Source of the DNA: Cyanobacteriota bacterium
GTDB taxonomy: Bacteria > Cyanobacteriota > Vampirovibrionia > LMEP-6097
Assembly: GCA_027618255.1 (NCBI GenBank)
Contig: JAQCFG010000009.1
Span: forward strand, 1 to 46,102
DNA: 46,102 nucleotides
Direction of reading: 5' to 3'
The notes under the pieces were generated by a model that was given only the letters and a program-made list of their open reading frames with translations, searched no databases and was not told the DNA's origin. The position numbers were made by a program, and so were the translations under genes. Positions 1 through 8,178 of this stretch are shown piece after piece. The stretch's first letter is position 1. Every line of letters starts with the position of its first letter.

Positions 1-325
1 TGAGGTCTGAACCGTTAAGGTCAATTGTTGTATTTGCATCCATAGACATCGCGTCTTTGAAATCTTCAAAGTCTAGTGAGTCAGCAGCAACAGTTGCAAC
101 GACACCAGTTAAAGCCGCTCCATTACCCAAGAATGTACCATTGACAGTTCCTGTAGAAAGTACGTTACCATTGATTTCTAAAGCATGAGTCGGAGTGTTA
201 GTACCAATACCCAAATTAGTACCAACTGGAATAGACTGAACACCTGTACCCAAATCAATTGCAGCAAAAACTTGACTACTTGCCAAAATCAAAATTATTA
301 AAACTGTTATTAATCTAGAAAACAT
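1..325 (-). CDS. Exported repetitive surface/fibre-like protein, N-terminal part (runs off the window)
   Basis: This frame is open from the ATG at 325 to the left window edge, so only about 108 N-terminal residues are visible. It begins with a clear signal peptide: MFSR, a hydrophobic run rich in I, L and V, then a likely cleavage after SSQVFA. The mature part carries short motifs (LGIGTNTPTHALEING, GNGAALTG) of the kind seen in phage-tail-fibre-like and large bacterial surface proteins, and similar phrases occur in the next upstream gene. The frame stays open further upstream to an ATG at 424, which overlaps the stop of the preceding gene (TAATG). That longer start would put 33 residues before the signal peptide, so 325 is preferred. 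Exact function is unknown. Confidence 0.6.
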   Translation of the reverse strand, partial: MFSRLITVLIILILASSQVFAAIDLGTGVQSIPVGTNLGIGTNTPTHALEINGNVLSTGTVNGTFLGNGAALTGVVATVAADSLDFEDFKDAMSMDANTTIDLNGSDL

Positions 326-423
326 CCTGTCTATTAATGTTTGCCCAATAATGCCAATTAAGTTCACTAGGCTAAATAGTCTAAAGAGAGTCTTTACCAC
401 TAAACCATTTAGTATATTTGACA

Positions 424-2208
424 TTATTTATTAGACCTACTTATCTCAATCCACTCAGTATCACCTGTGTCATACATTAGTACTAGAGTATCTTTATCAC
501 CCAAAGTCACACTTGCTCCATCAGTTAATGCCAAACCTGCACCTTCATCAAGCCTTACAGTATTAGTATCGTCAGTTCCCTTGATAATAATAATTTGACC
601 ATCAGTTCCAGTTGCAACTTGAGGTACAGAAGTTAAATTAACAGCTCCACCATTACCAACAACTTTGACAATAGAATTAGCTACAGCAATTGTAGTACCC
701 ACACTCAAGCTCTGTACTGCACCTGGTATCAAGGCAAGTGAACCATTTATCTCTAACCTGACACTTGGGCTAGTAGTGCCTAGACCTACTGAACCAGTAG
801 AACTATCTACATATATATCATCTGTGTTAACAATAAATGAACCATCAGCGCTACCGTCAATTACAAGACTCGTTACTCCTGTCACATTGTCTGAGTCATC
901 AATAATCACCGCCGATTGCTGCACTGCCTTGGATCCACCATTACCACGTACAACAGAATTATCAGCAATAGTACTAGATGAACTAACATCACCACCACCA
1001 GAGGCAACTGCCCAACTAGCATTACCATTAGCGTCTGAAGTTAATATCTTTCCACTACCAGCAGCACTTGGGATTAAAATACTTCCATTAAACTTGGCTG
1101 TTGAACCATTGATAAATAAAGAAGTGCCGTTAAAGCTAGAACCGATTATAGTGGCTGTATTAATAGCAGGGCTAGTAAGAGTTTTGTTGATTAGAGTTTG
1201 AGTATCTGTTGTACCAACAACTACTCCACTTGGATCGGCCTTTGTAGCCCAATCATCCAAATCAGCATCGTAAGCTTGCACGTCAGCACCAATGACCAAA
1301 CCTAAATTAGTTCTTGCGGTTGATGCATTATCAATATCACTTAAATTATTTCCATTATCCATGGAGCCGCTGCCACCACCAGAAGCTGCTGCCCAAGTTG
1401 CTACCCCACTAGCGTCACTAGTTAAAACATAGCCAGCATTTGCACCAGTAGGAATCAATAGAGAACCATTGATTTTCAAACTATCATTGACTTTAACCAA
1501 GCTGGTACCATTCAGCTCAACAGAATCAAGCAAAGCATTGGTAATTTCATAACCAGCCATATTTAAGTTCTGAGTTGCAGTATGATTACCGAGATTGTCA
1601 CCATTAACATTGGTTGATGAATCAATCCATGAAACAAGACCGTTACCATCAGTACTCAAAACATAACCAGCAACAGCACCACTTGCAATAGTAAGAGTAC
1701 CTGTAATAGCTGTGTTACTAAGTGTTTTACCAGTCAGTGTCTGTGCTCCAGTAGTTTGAATCACAGTTGAAGGAAGTGGAGTCGTCTGCACAAGCGTTGT
1801 ATTTGTTGAAGTTCCTGCGCTCGTATTACTAATAATCTTTCTTATTCCACCAGCAGTAAAATAAAGATCATTACCCATAACCTCAAGAGCACCATCAACA
1901 AGCTCAGCACTAAGAGAACCTGGCTTGATTCGTAATGCCGGTTGATCACCAGCTCCAGCCTTGATATCCAAGTAGGCCTGTGGTGACTCAATACCAATAC
2001 CCAAACTTCCATTACGGCTAAAAGTAAATTCATTAACAGCGGTACTATCAACAGAAATCCCTAGACTACCAGCCGAAGTATATTTAACTGTCGCTTTATT
2101 TGAAGCATCAAGCCCCAAAAAGAATTGTTGATAAATATCAGTATCATTTAAAACCAAAGTATCTACTGACGTGTCACCACTCAATTCATTAGTATTAATA
2201 CGCTGCAC
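424..2208 (-). CDS. Repetitive fibre-like surface protein (594 aa), possibly the C-terminal part of a split gene
   Basis: This is a low-complexity protein rich in S, T, G, A and N. It has at least three imperfect repeats built around 'AGYVLTSDASGVATWAAASGGG'-like blocks (near residues 180-195, 258-275 and 385-402), plus 'TLINKTLTSPAI'-like beta-helix phrases. These resemble tail-fibre-type adhesins that form trimeric beta structures. The C-terminal ~90 residues ('IIIIKGTDDTNTVRLDEGAG') look like a globular cap. It has no signal peptide of its own and would start at a GTG (2208) inside the end of the preceding gene. An A8 run upstream separates the two frames: loss of one A would fuse this protein to the exported 229-aa protein. 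I infer that it is normally part of a secreted ~800-aa fusion or is made by slippage. The ligand is unknown. Confidence 0.7.
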   Translation of the reverse strand: MQRINTNELSGDTSVDTLVLNDTDIYQQFFLGLDASNKATVKYTSAGSLGISVDSTAVNEFTFSRNGSLGIGIESPQAYLDIKAGAGDQPALRIKPGSLSAELVDGALEVMGNDLYFTAGGIRKIISNTSAGTSTNTTLVQTTPLPSTVIQTTGAQTLTGKTLSNTAITGTLTIASGAVAGYVLSTDGNGLVSWIDSSTNVNGDNLGNHTATQNLNMAGYEITNALLDSVELNGTSLVKVNDSLKINGSLLIPTGANAGYVLTSDASGVATWAAASGGGSGSMDNGNNLSDIDNASTARTNLGLVIGADVQAYDADLDDWATKADPSGVVVGTTDTQTLINKTLTSPAINTATIIGSSFNGTSLFINGSTAKFNGSILIPSAAGSGKILTSDANGNASWAVASGGGDVSSSSTIADNSVVRGNGGSKAVQQSAVIIDDSDNVTGVTSLVIDGSADGSFIVNTDDIYVDSSTGSVGLGTTSPSVRLEINGSLALIPGAVQSLSVGTTIAVANSIVKVVGNGGAVNLTSVPQVATGTDGQIIIIKGTDDTNTVRLDEGAGLALTDGASVTLGDKDTLVLMYDTGDTEWIEISRSNK

Positions 2209-2884
2209 CGGTAGTGCCGTCTGCTCCGTTTTTTTTCATTAACGGAATAGCAACTGTATATTTGCCATCTAATTCTTTATATACAGATGTTTCTGAAGTC
2301 TTACTTGGTCTTGCCAAGAAAGATACATTCTGTAGAATATATTTCAACTGACAATCATCAAAAACATCTTCAGCACAATCAGCTGCTGTAAGTTCACTAG
2401 GATTGACTTGATCAGGCACATTGATTGCAGTTAATCCTAGTGAATAAACATTGACAAGTATTCCAGAAGCATCATAGACATCAAGATAGATATCTTCTTG
2501 TGCTTCTATCTCACCAATTTGAATAGTGAATCTAGAATTGGCCGCTTGTCTATCACTAAGTAAAAGTGGTGAGACAGTATTAATAATCTGTTTTTGACCA
2601 CTTACTAATCTATAAGCATCGATTTTATAATTCTGTGGATAAGTTTTTTTTGTAGCAAGAGGCAATGCATTCATCCTCAAGCGCAAACTTGCATCTTCAC
2701 TCAGCAAATCAAATTCAAGATCATTAGAATTAACCGTTAAAGCTAAACCAGTATCAGAACCCTGGTCTAAATTAACAATTTGATATTTCAATTGAGCTCT
2801 TGCGTGAGCTGCACTTAAAACCAAAACTTGGCCCATAATCAAGAAAACTGCTAATGATTTTGAAATTAATGATTTAATCTTCAT
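2195..2884 (-). CDS. Exported protein, N-terminal module of a fibre-like surface protein
   Basis: The 229-aa product starts with a signal peptide (MKIKSLISKSLAVFLIMGQ, cleavage probably after AHARA). The rest is a predicted beta-rich region with no motif I can name. The C-terminus (LMKKNGADGTTGAAY) follows an A8 run at about 2229-2236. In the +1 frame after this run the reading continues without a stop into the 594-aa fibre-like protein. The two ORFs overlap by 14 bp. The start is supported by the signal peptide position. It is divergent from the adenosine deaminase gene, with a hairpin-rich gap between. Function unknown; probably the membrane-targeting and anchoring head of the surface fibre. 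Confidence 0.65.
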   Translation of the reverse strand: MKIKSLISKSLAVFLIMGQVLVLSAAHARAQLKYQIVNLDQGSDTGLALTVNSNDLEFDLLSEDASLRLRMNALPLATKKTYPQNYKIDAYRLVSGQKQIINTVSPLLLSDRQAANSRFTIQIGEIEAQEDIYLDVYDASGILVNVYSLGLTAINVPDQVNPSELTAADCAEDVFDDCQLKYILQNVSFLARPSKTSETSVYKELDGKYTVAIPLMKKNGADGTTGAAY

Positions 2885-2989
2885 TCTATATTCAAGTAAT
2901 TTTTTTACCCAGTTAGGTAGATCGACTTAATTCCTTAAATCTAAAGAGCCCCATCGTATATTAGTAATCATTAATCTTTTCACCACCCT

Positions 2990-3052
2990 ATATAGTCTAT
3001 ATTGACTATATTTATTAAGCCGAAGTTATTAAACGGTGTTTAATAATAACTT
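2990..3052. promoter_or_regulatory. Two hairpins in the divergent gap before add
   Basis: ATATAGTC (2990-2997) pairs with GACTATAT (3004-3011). AAGTTATTaAAC (3023-3034) pairs with GTTTaATAATAACTT (3038-3052). The 244-bp gap between the exported-protein gene (minus) and add (plus) must hold both promoters. The hairpins could be operators or terminator-like structures; neither has a clean U-tract. Confidence 0.35.
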
Positions 3053-3128
3053 ATTTCCTCTAAACTTGATATTTGGACCTATTTCAGGGGATGATGAGTA
3101 CTAAGTAACGATAAAGAGAAATCTACTA

Positions 3129-4292
3129 ATGAAGACACTCAACGAAACAACTCTACGTGATTTACCCAAGGCAGACCTCCATGTCCACCTTGATGGATCT
3201 TTGCGCTTATCGAGCTTAATTGAACTTGCCAAAGAGCAGAAGATAGAACTTCCATCTTATAGCGAAGCTGGTCTTCGAGAATTAGTCTTCAAAAATCAAT
3301 ACAAAGATCTTCCTGATTACTTACAAGGTTTTCAATTTACCTGCGGAGTGATGCAAGACCTGCAAGCTCTTGAAAGAGTTGCCTATGAATTTGCTTGGGA
3401 TGCCTATCATGATGGAGTCGTCTATATTGAACCTCGTTACTCTCCTGATTTACTCAAATCGAATAAAACCAAAAGTCATGAAGTCATAAGCTCAATAGAC
3501 AAAGGACTCAAGAGAGCTAGTCTTGAAATCAATGCTCTCATTGATAAAGAGAACCTTGATTTAGCTCAAGAACAAAAACCACTTCATCCTGCTTTTGTAT
3601 ATTCACACATCATTTGTGCGATGCGCATGTGGGATCCACAACAATCGCTAGAAACTATTCAATCAGCGATGCTCACCAAAGAAAAACACAACTTACCAAT
3701 CATGGCGATTGATCTTGCTGGTCCAGAAGACGGTTTCCCGGCAATTGATCACGCTGATGCCTACACCTATGCACACAAAAATTTCTTATACAAAACAGTC
3801 CATGCCGGTGAGGCTTACGGTCCAAGTAGTATCTTTCAAGCAATCACGAATCTCTATGCCGATCGAATCGGACATGGTTTCCATCTTTTTAATAAAGAAA
3901 TGATCAACACCAAAGATCCAAGCAAAGCAAACAACTATGTCGATAATTTAGTTCAATATATTGCAGAAAAAAGAATCACACTTGAAGTTTGCCTCACCAG
4001 TAACCTGCAAACTCTTCCTGAGCTCAACAATGACCCAGCGAATCATAGTCTTGCCAAGATGCTAGAACATGGTATTAGTGTTGCAATTTGCACAGACAAT
4101 ACTTTAGTTTCAAACACAACCATTAGCAAAGAATTATCACTTGCCGCTAAGACTTTTAATCTATCAAATAAAACCATCAAAAAACTAATCATGTATGGAA
4201 TCAAACGAAGCTTTTATCCTGGTAGCTATCTTGAAAAAAAGAAGTATATAGATCAGTGTAGTAAGTATTATGATTTCATTGCGGAGCAATGA
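3129..4292 (+). CDS. add: Adenosine deaminase family protein
   Basis: Metal-dependent hydrolase that deaminates adenosine (or a related 6-aminopurine) to inosine in purine salvage; cytoplasmic. Visible catalytic signatures in order: KADLHVHLDGSL near the N-terminus (zinc ligands His18 and His20), HAGE at 225-228 (zinc-binding His and catalytic Glu), DRIGHG (His249), and a CTDN at 321-324 whose Asp would be the last zinc ligand. At 387 aa it is longer than the usual ~340 aa, because of extra sequence around 105-160 and a ~25-residue C-terminal tail. It could act on adenine or a modified adenosine instead. It lies upstream of the cysteine desulfurase gene with a 61-bp gap that contains a separate promoter. 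Confidence 0.85.
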   Translation: MKTLNETTLRDLPKADLHVHLDGSLRLSSLIELAKEQKIELPSYSEAGLRELVFKNQYKDLPDYLQGFQFTCGVMQDLQALERVAYEFAWDAYHDGVVYIEPRYSPDLLKSNKTKSHEVISSIDKGLKRASLEINALIDKENLDLAQEQKPLHPAFVYSHIICAMRMWDPQQSLETIQSAMLTKEKHNLPIMAIDLAGPEDGFPAIDHADAYTYAHKNFLYKTVHAGEAYGPSSIFQAITNLYADRIGHGFHLFNKEMINTKDPSKANNYVDNLVQYIAEKRITLEVCLTSNLQTLPELNNDPANHSLAKMLEHGISVAICTDNTLVSNTTISKELSLAAKTFNLSNKTIKKLIMYGIKRSFYPGSYLEKKKYIDQCSKYYDFIAEQ

Positions 4293-4335
4293 AATTGCCT
4301 ACGCTTGCGATACAAGCCTATGATATTTCTAGAAA

Positions 4336-4344
4336 TGCTAAAAT
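4336..4344 (+). promoter_or_regulatory. Extended -10 (TGCTAAAAT) of the cysteine desulfurase gene
   Basis: TG-C-TAAAAT ends 9 nt before the ATG at 4354, so the transcript would begin at or next to the start codon (leaderless). Confidence 0.5.
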
Positions 4345-4353
4345 CACTGCTAG

Positions 4354-5484
4354 ATGTCAATCTACTTAGACAACGCAGCTACCACCCCACTCGCTCCAGA
4401 ACTTATAGAGCTACTTAACGAGCTGAATACAAATCTCTATGCAAACCCCAGTAGCCTTCATAGTGCCGGTCGGACAGCAAAGAAACAACTCAATCAAGCA
4501 CGCAAAACAATTGCTGCAATCCTCAAAGCCGAGCCAGAAGAAATCATCTTCACCAGCGGAGCCACTGAAGCCAATAACTATGTTTTTCAAATTTGTGATT
4601 ATGACCTCATCATCACCAGTCCAGCAGAGCATGCAAGTGTCTTAGAACCCGCAAAGTCCTCTGGCAAAAACATCATTTGGTTAACCCTCAACAAAGAGGG
4701 CTATATTAATTTAGAAGAACTAAAATCCAAACTTGAAGAGAATTCACAGAGGAAAATCATGCTCTCATTAATGCATGGCAACAATGAGATTGGTACAATC
4801 CATGACATTGAAACAATTGCAACACTCAAGGCTCAATACCCCAATGTGATTTTTCATAGTGATTGCGTGCAAAGTTTTGCCAAATACGATATTGATTTAA
4901 GCAAAACTCCAATCGATCTAATCTCAGCTTCAGCTCACAAAATCCATGGACCAAAAGGAGTTGGCTTACTATATATAAGGAAGCAAATTCAAACTGACCA
5001 AGCACTGATTATTGGTGGCGGTCAAGAATTCTCACTGCGCTCAGGCACCGAAAACCTCAATGGCATTATTGCTTTTGCTAAAGCAGCTCAGTTAAGTCAA
5101 GAGCAAGACTCCAAGCTAGAAGAACTACACAACTATTTATTCAAACAGCTCAAACAAATTGATGGACTGATCATCAATGGACCACAAGAAGTTCAAAGAC
5201 GACTAATTGGCAATATGAACATCAGCCTCAGCAAATTAAAACTAAATTCAGAAGAACTCGTTTTACAGATGGACCTAAAAGGAATTGCTATTTCTTCAGG
5301 CTCTGCATGTTCATCCAATAAAGCTAGCGCTTCAATAGAAAGCTCTTATGTGCTGCGAGCCTGCCAGATTACTGATGACCTTGCCACCAAAGCTATTAGA
5401 ATATCCGTCTCAAGGTTTAATAATAAAGCTGAACTAGACCAGTTATGCGACATAATACGTAAATTATCTTCGCAATTCTCTTGA
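4354..5484 (+). CDS. Cysteine desulfurase (NifS/IscS family)
   Basis: PLP enzyme that takes sulfur from cysteine as a persulfide for Fe-S cluster assembly or tRNA thiolation. Evidence: N-terminal YLDNAATTPL, SGATEANN near residue 68, SAHKIHGPKG with the Schiff-base lysine at position 196, and SSGSACSS with the persulfide-carrying cysteine at position 319. Length (376 aa) matches the NifS/IscS group I family. No IscU/NifU or tRNA-thiolase partner lies next to it, so the acceptor cannot be read from context. The start is fixed by the conserved N-terminal motif and by an extended -10 box 9 nt upstream. The next gene (sigma factor) starts 70 bp downstream. Confidence 0.93.
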   Translation: MSIYLDNAATTPLAPELIELLNELNTNLYANPSSLHSAGRTAKKQLNQARKTIAAILKAEPEEIIFTSGATEANNYVFQICDYDLIITSPAEHASVLEPAKSSGKNIIWLTLNKEGYINLEELKSKLEENSQRKIMLSLMHGNNEIGTIHDIETIATLKAQYPNVIFHSDCVQSFAKYDIDLSKTPIDLISASAHKIHGPKGVGLLYIRKQIQTDQALIIGGGQEFSLRSGTENLNGIIAFAKAAQLSQEQDSKLEELHNYLFKQLKQIDGLIINGPQEVQRRLIGNMNISLSKLKLNSEELVLQMDLKGIAISSGSACSSNKASASIESSYVLRACQITDDLATKAIRISVSRFNNKAELDQLCDIIRKLSSQFS

Positions 5485-5554
5485 CTTGTTACTTGACTAA
5501 AGAATCTGGGATAATCATTGGATAGGGACTTGCCTAAAGTCTTGATTTGCATAC

Positions 5555-6568
5555 ATGTCAGAAAATCACATACAACTTGATGACGAACTTGAACCAAGTT
5601 CAGAAGAACTTCTTGAAACAGAGGTCTTTGAAGAGAGCCTGAAAGAAAATGACGAGCTTGAAGAAGAGAAAAAAGACAAAGCAAAAACAACACTTAAAGA
5701 AAAAAAAGAAAGAGGCTCTAATGATGACAGTGTCTTCATGTATCTTAAAGAGATTGGTAAGATACCAACTCTCACAGCCGAGCAAGAAATTCTAATCACT
5801 CGCGAAATTCACAAAGGCGGGACAGGTGGTGAAAAAGCAAAACGACAACTTGTTCAAGCCAACCTCCGACTAGTAGTTAGTATCGCAAAACGATATTCGT
5901 CAACCAATATCCAATTATTAGATCTCATTCAAGAAGGCAATCTTGGTTTAATGAAAGCCGCTGACAAATTTGATCACGCCAAAGGCTACAAATTCAGTAC
6001 CTTTGCAACCTGGTGGATTAGACAAGCTATCAGCAGATCAATTGCTGACAAATCACGCACAATCAGAATCCCTGTGCACATGGTAGAAAACTCTAGTAAG
6101 CTCCGCAAAGTTATCACCAAACTTAGTAATGCTTTAGGTAGGCTCCCCACTGACGAAGAAATTGCCGGCACCTTAGATATCACAATAGAAAAACTTCACG
6201 AAATTCAGAACTTGCACATGAAAACTATTTCAATGTCCAGCAAAGTTGGTAGCAATGAAGATGGCTCTTCCCTCGCCGACTTTATTCAAAGCGACGATTC
6301 TTACGCCTCGCCAGACCAGTATGCAACTGCTCAATTACTTAAAGCCGAACTCAAAAATGTCATCAATGATCTTTCCGATGACGAACAAAGTGTTCTCATC
6401 CTCCGTTATGGTTTACTTGAAGATGAGCACCAAAAGATATACAACTTTGAAGAACTAGCAGAAATGCTAAATATGAGCAAAGACAAGGTCAAAAAGCTTG
6501 AAGCAAAGGCGCTGCGCAAACTCAAGGCGCATGTACTCAAGACCGGCAAGCTCCAAGAATTCATTTGA
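5555..6568 (+). CDS. rpoD: RNA polymerase sigma-70 family factor, primary-like
   Basis: The 337-aa protein has a short, very acidic N-terminal region (about 1-60), then region 1.2 ([14 protein letters not shown]), and a near-canonical region 2 ([43 protein letters not shown]) for -10 binding and promoter melting. Region 3 and a region 4 follow. Region 4.2 is odd: the usual TRERIRQIE recognition helix reads [10 protein letters not shown] before the conserved AKALRKLK, so its -35 reading may be altered. It is much shorter than proteobacterial RpoD and lacks the large non-conserved insert, as in cyanobacterial and other primary factors. It may be the group 1 factor or a group 2 paralogue. A family A repeat begins at its stop codon. 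Confidence 0.85.
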   Translation: MSENHIQLDDELEPSSEELLETEVFEESLKENDELEEEKKDKAKTTLKEKKERGSNDDSVFMYLKEIGKIPTLTAEQEILITREIHKGGTGGEKAKRQLVQANLRLVVSIAKRYSSTNIQLLDLIQEGNLGLMKAADKFDHAKGYKFSTFATWWIRQAISRSIADKSRTIRIPVHMVENSSKLRKVITKLSNALGRLPTDEEIAGTLDITIEKLHEIQNLHMKTISMSSKVGSNEDGSSLADFIQSDDSYASPDQYATAQLLKAELKNVINDLSDDEQSVLILRYGLLEDEHQKIYNFEELAEMLNMSKDKVKKLEAKALRKLKAHVLKTGKLQEFI

Positions 6569-6694
6569 TAACATAGCCCCAAAGTCCCATCTGCTGCGTT
6601 ACGCTCATCCTTCAAAATCCTCATTGGCGGCTCAGCCAACTGCGGTTTTTCAGAACTCGCAAGCCTTGCATATGAACCTTTGGAACTATGTTAT
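6568..6694 (-). repeat. Family A palindromic element, copy A1 (intergenic)
   Basis: The outer stem is ATAACATAG..CCAAAG (6568-6584) pairing with CTTTGG..CTATGTTAT (6678-6694). Inside, on the minus strand, are the conserved GAGCGTAACGCAG, a TTGGCTGAGCCGCCAA hairpin and GCAAGGCTTGCG blocks. It fills the gap between the sigma factor stop and the promoter of the next gene. On the minus strand the conserved frame (LAEPPMRILKDERNAADG) is open, but no gene uses it. Confidence 0.85.
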
Positions 6695-6697
6695 ACG

Positions 6698-6706
6698 TGA
6701 TAAAAT
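6698..6706 (+). promoter_or_regulatory. Extended -10 (TGATAAAAT) of the 6713 gene
   Basis: TG-A-TAAAAT is followed by 6 nt and then the ATG at 6713, implying a leaderless mRNA. It lies 3 bp beyond the family A element. Confidence 0.6.
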
Positions 6707-6712
6707 AAACAC

Positions 6713-7237
6713 ATGAAGTACATCTTAGTTCTAATTCTTTTATTGTCACTCAACCCAGCCCAAGCTGGCGTTATTAAAGCAAGCGGATCACGTCAATGTG
6801 CTCTGACCAAAAATATTAATGTAGATGAACTTGTTGATAGTGCAGCAATCATTTTCCGTGGTAGCTTAGATTCCATTAGCCAATCAGAATCCAATGGCTT
6901 GCCAGTTCGAGAACTTCATTTTAAAGTATCAGACCCAATTAGAGGAGTTGATAGCAAATTACTCACTCTTAATGAATGGGCTTCTGTCAAGAGTCCCTTT
7001 GTTGAGGATGTCATCAAAAATAAGCCTTACGTATTTTTCTTTCATGAACCGAGCAAACTTGGTCTAACTTCATTAATTGGAATGGAACAAGGATTAGTCA
7101 ATATCGACAGAGAAAATCGCCTTAAATATTCTAAACGACTAGGATTAAAGAAAGTCAAAAACTATTTCTTTATGCAAAGAACGACTGAGCTTGAGTTAAA
7201 CGACTATAAATCACTTAGAGATTTTTGCTCTAAATAG
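6713..7237 (+). CDS. Small exported protein of unknown function
   Basis: The 174-aa product has a classical signal peptide (MKYILVLILLLSLNPAQA, cleavage before G). The mature domain of ~155 residues has a single Cys near the N-terminus (RQCALTKN) and another at the extreme C-terminus (DFCSK), which might form a disulfide. This is notable given the oxidative-folding genes at 30.5-32 kb. The sequence 'AAIIFRGSLDSISQ...VSDPIRGVDSKLLTLNEW' resembles secreted beta-barrel (OB-like/TIMP-like) domains that bind metal or ligand through an N-terminal Cys, but this is only an impression. It has its own extended -10 and no shared operon. A family B repeat follows directly. Confidence 0.65.
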   Translation: MKYILVLILLLSLNPAQAGVIKASGSRQCALTKNINVDELVDSAAIIFRGSLDSISQSESNGLPVRELHFKVSDPIRGVDSKLLTLNEWASVKSPFVEDVIKNKPYVFFFHEPSKLGLTSLIGMEQGLVNIDRENRLKYSKRLGLKKVKNYFFMQRTTELELNDYKSLRDFCSK

Positions 7238-7240
7238 TAG

Positions 7241-7325
7241 TAGACCTGTTTCGAAACAGGTCGCTCAAAAAAAGGTAGCAACCATGCGCAACGCATGTGT
7301 TGCCCCTCTAGAGAATAGGCTCCTG
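7241..7325 (+). repeat. Family B structured repeat, copy B1 (3' end degenerate)
   Basis: It starts TAGAC with a perfect self-palindromic stem CTGTTTCGAAACAG, then the conserved GTCGCTC-A-tract-GGTAGCAACC, then a second stem ATGCG/CGCAT nested within GCAAC/GTTGC. The 3' arm is not recognisable as GTCTA, so this copy is eroded or truncated. It separates the exported-protein gene from the transketolase promoter. Confidence 0.75.
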
Positions 7326-7334
7326 GTTAATTTT

Positions 7335-7343
7335 TGCTACAAT
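7335..7343 (+). promoter_or_regulatory. Extended -10 (TGCTACAAT) of the first transketolase operon
   Basis: TG-C-TACAAT ends 10 nt before the ATG at 7354. No Shine-Dalgarno sequence lies between. Confidence 0.5.
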
Positions 7344-7353
7344 ATGATTATAT

Positions 7354-8175
7354 ATGACGGATTTCAAACAAGTTGAACAAAAAGCCAATGAGATAAGGAT
7401 CAATTCTCTCAAAATGGTACATGCAGCAAACTCAGGACACCCAGGTGGCTCTCTTTCAATTGCTGATATTCTTGCAAGCCTTTATTTTGGTGGACATCTC
7501 AAACACAATCCCAAGAATCCAGAAGATCCCAACAGAGACATCTTGGTTCAAAGCAAGGGTCATGCCTCACCGGCTCTTTATTCTTGTCTTGGCTTAGCTG
7601 GTTTCTTCCCTATTGAAGAGACCATGAGCTTCCGTCAACTAGGTTCACGCTTTCAAGGTCATATCGATAGAATGAGAGTTCCAGGAGTTGAAATTTCAAC
7701 TGGTTCACTTGGTCACGGACTTTCCAACTCTGTTGGTATTGCATTAGCTGCCAAACTAGACAAGCATCCACGTAGAGTCTTTGCAATTCTTAGTGATGGT
7801 GAGCTGCAAGAAGGATCTAACTGGGAAGCAGCAATGTCAGCGGCGCATTTCAAACTCAGTAATTTAACAGCAATAGTAGATCGCAATCGTATTCAACTAG
7901 ACGGCTGGACAGAAACAACAATGGGCTTAGACCCACTTCCTGACAAGTTCAAAGCCTTTAACTGGGAAGTCATTGAAATCAATGGTCACAACTTAGAACA
8001 AATAGATCAAGCACTAACTAAAGCAGCAGCGCTTGGTACTGGTGAGAAACCAATCATGATTATTGCAAGCACGATCAAAGGCAAGGGCGTTAGCTTCATG
8101 GAAGATCAAGTCGCTTGGCATGGTGTAGCACCTCAAGATGCTGATCTAGCAAATGCGCTAAAGGAGCTAGTTTAA
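7354..8175 (+). CDS. Transketolase, N-terminal (TPP-binding) subunit
   Basis: First half of a two-subunit transketolase (pentose phosphate pathway, cytoplasm). Visible: KMVHAANSGHPGGSLS at the N-terminus, QSKGHASPALY, the GSLGHGLS loop, and a TPP/Mg motif SDGELQEGSNWEAAM...IVDRNR. The usual GDG is SDG here. Its 273 aa match the split enzymes common in archaea and some bacteria. The C-terminal subunit starts 3 bp after its stop, so both are co-transcribed and presumably form one active site at the subunit interface. A second, sequence-distinct pair lies at 42.4-44.2 kb, so this pair is the likely housekeeping enzyme, with BioY and dUTPase genes following. Confidence 0.92.
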   Translation: MTDFKQVEQKANEIRINSLKMVHAANSGHPGGSLSIADILASLYFGGHLKHNPKNPEDPNRDILVQSKGHASPALYSCLGLAGFFPIEETMSFRQLGSRFQGHIDRMRVPGVEISTGSLGHGLSNSVGIALAAKLDKHPRRVFAILSDGELQEGSNWEAAMSAAHFKLSNLTAIVDRNRIQLDGWTETTMGLDPLPDKFKAFNWEVIEINGHNLEQIDQALTKAAALGTGEKPIMIIASTIKGKGVSFMEDQVAWHGVAPQDADLANALKELV

Positions 8176-8178
8176 ATT

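Noticed and set aside
1-2208. Fibre-like repeats suggesting a prophage tail module
   Set aside because: No portal, capsid, terminase or other phage genes are near, and two genes have signal peptides, so these look like bacterial surface proteins.
2229-2236. Canonical -1 ribosomal slippery heptamer (A AAA AAC) as explanation of the ORF split
   Set aside because: A -1 shift gives a frame that does not continue into the fibre ORF; the required change is +1, i.e. loss of one A, so classical -1 frameshifting does not fit.
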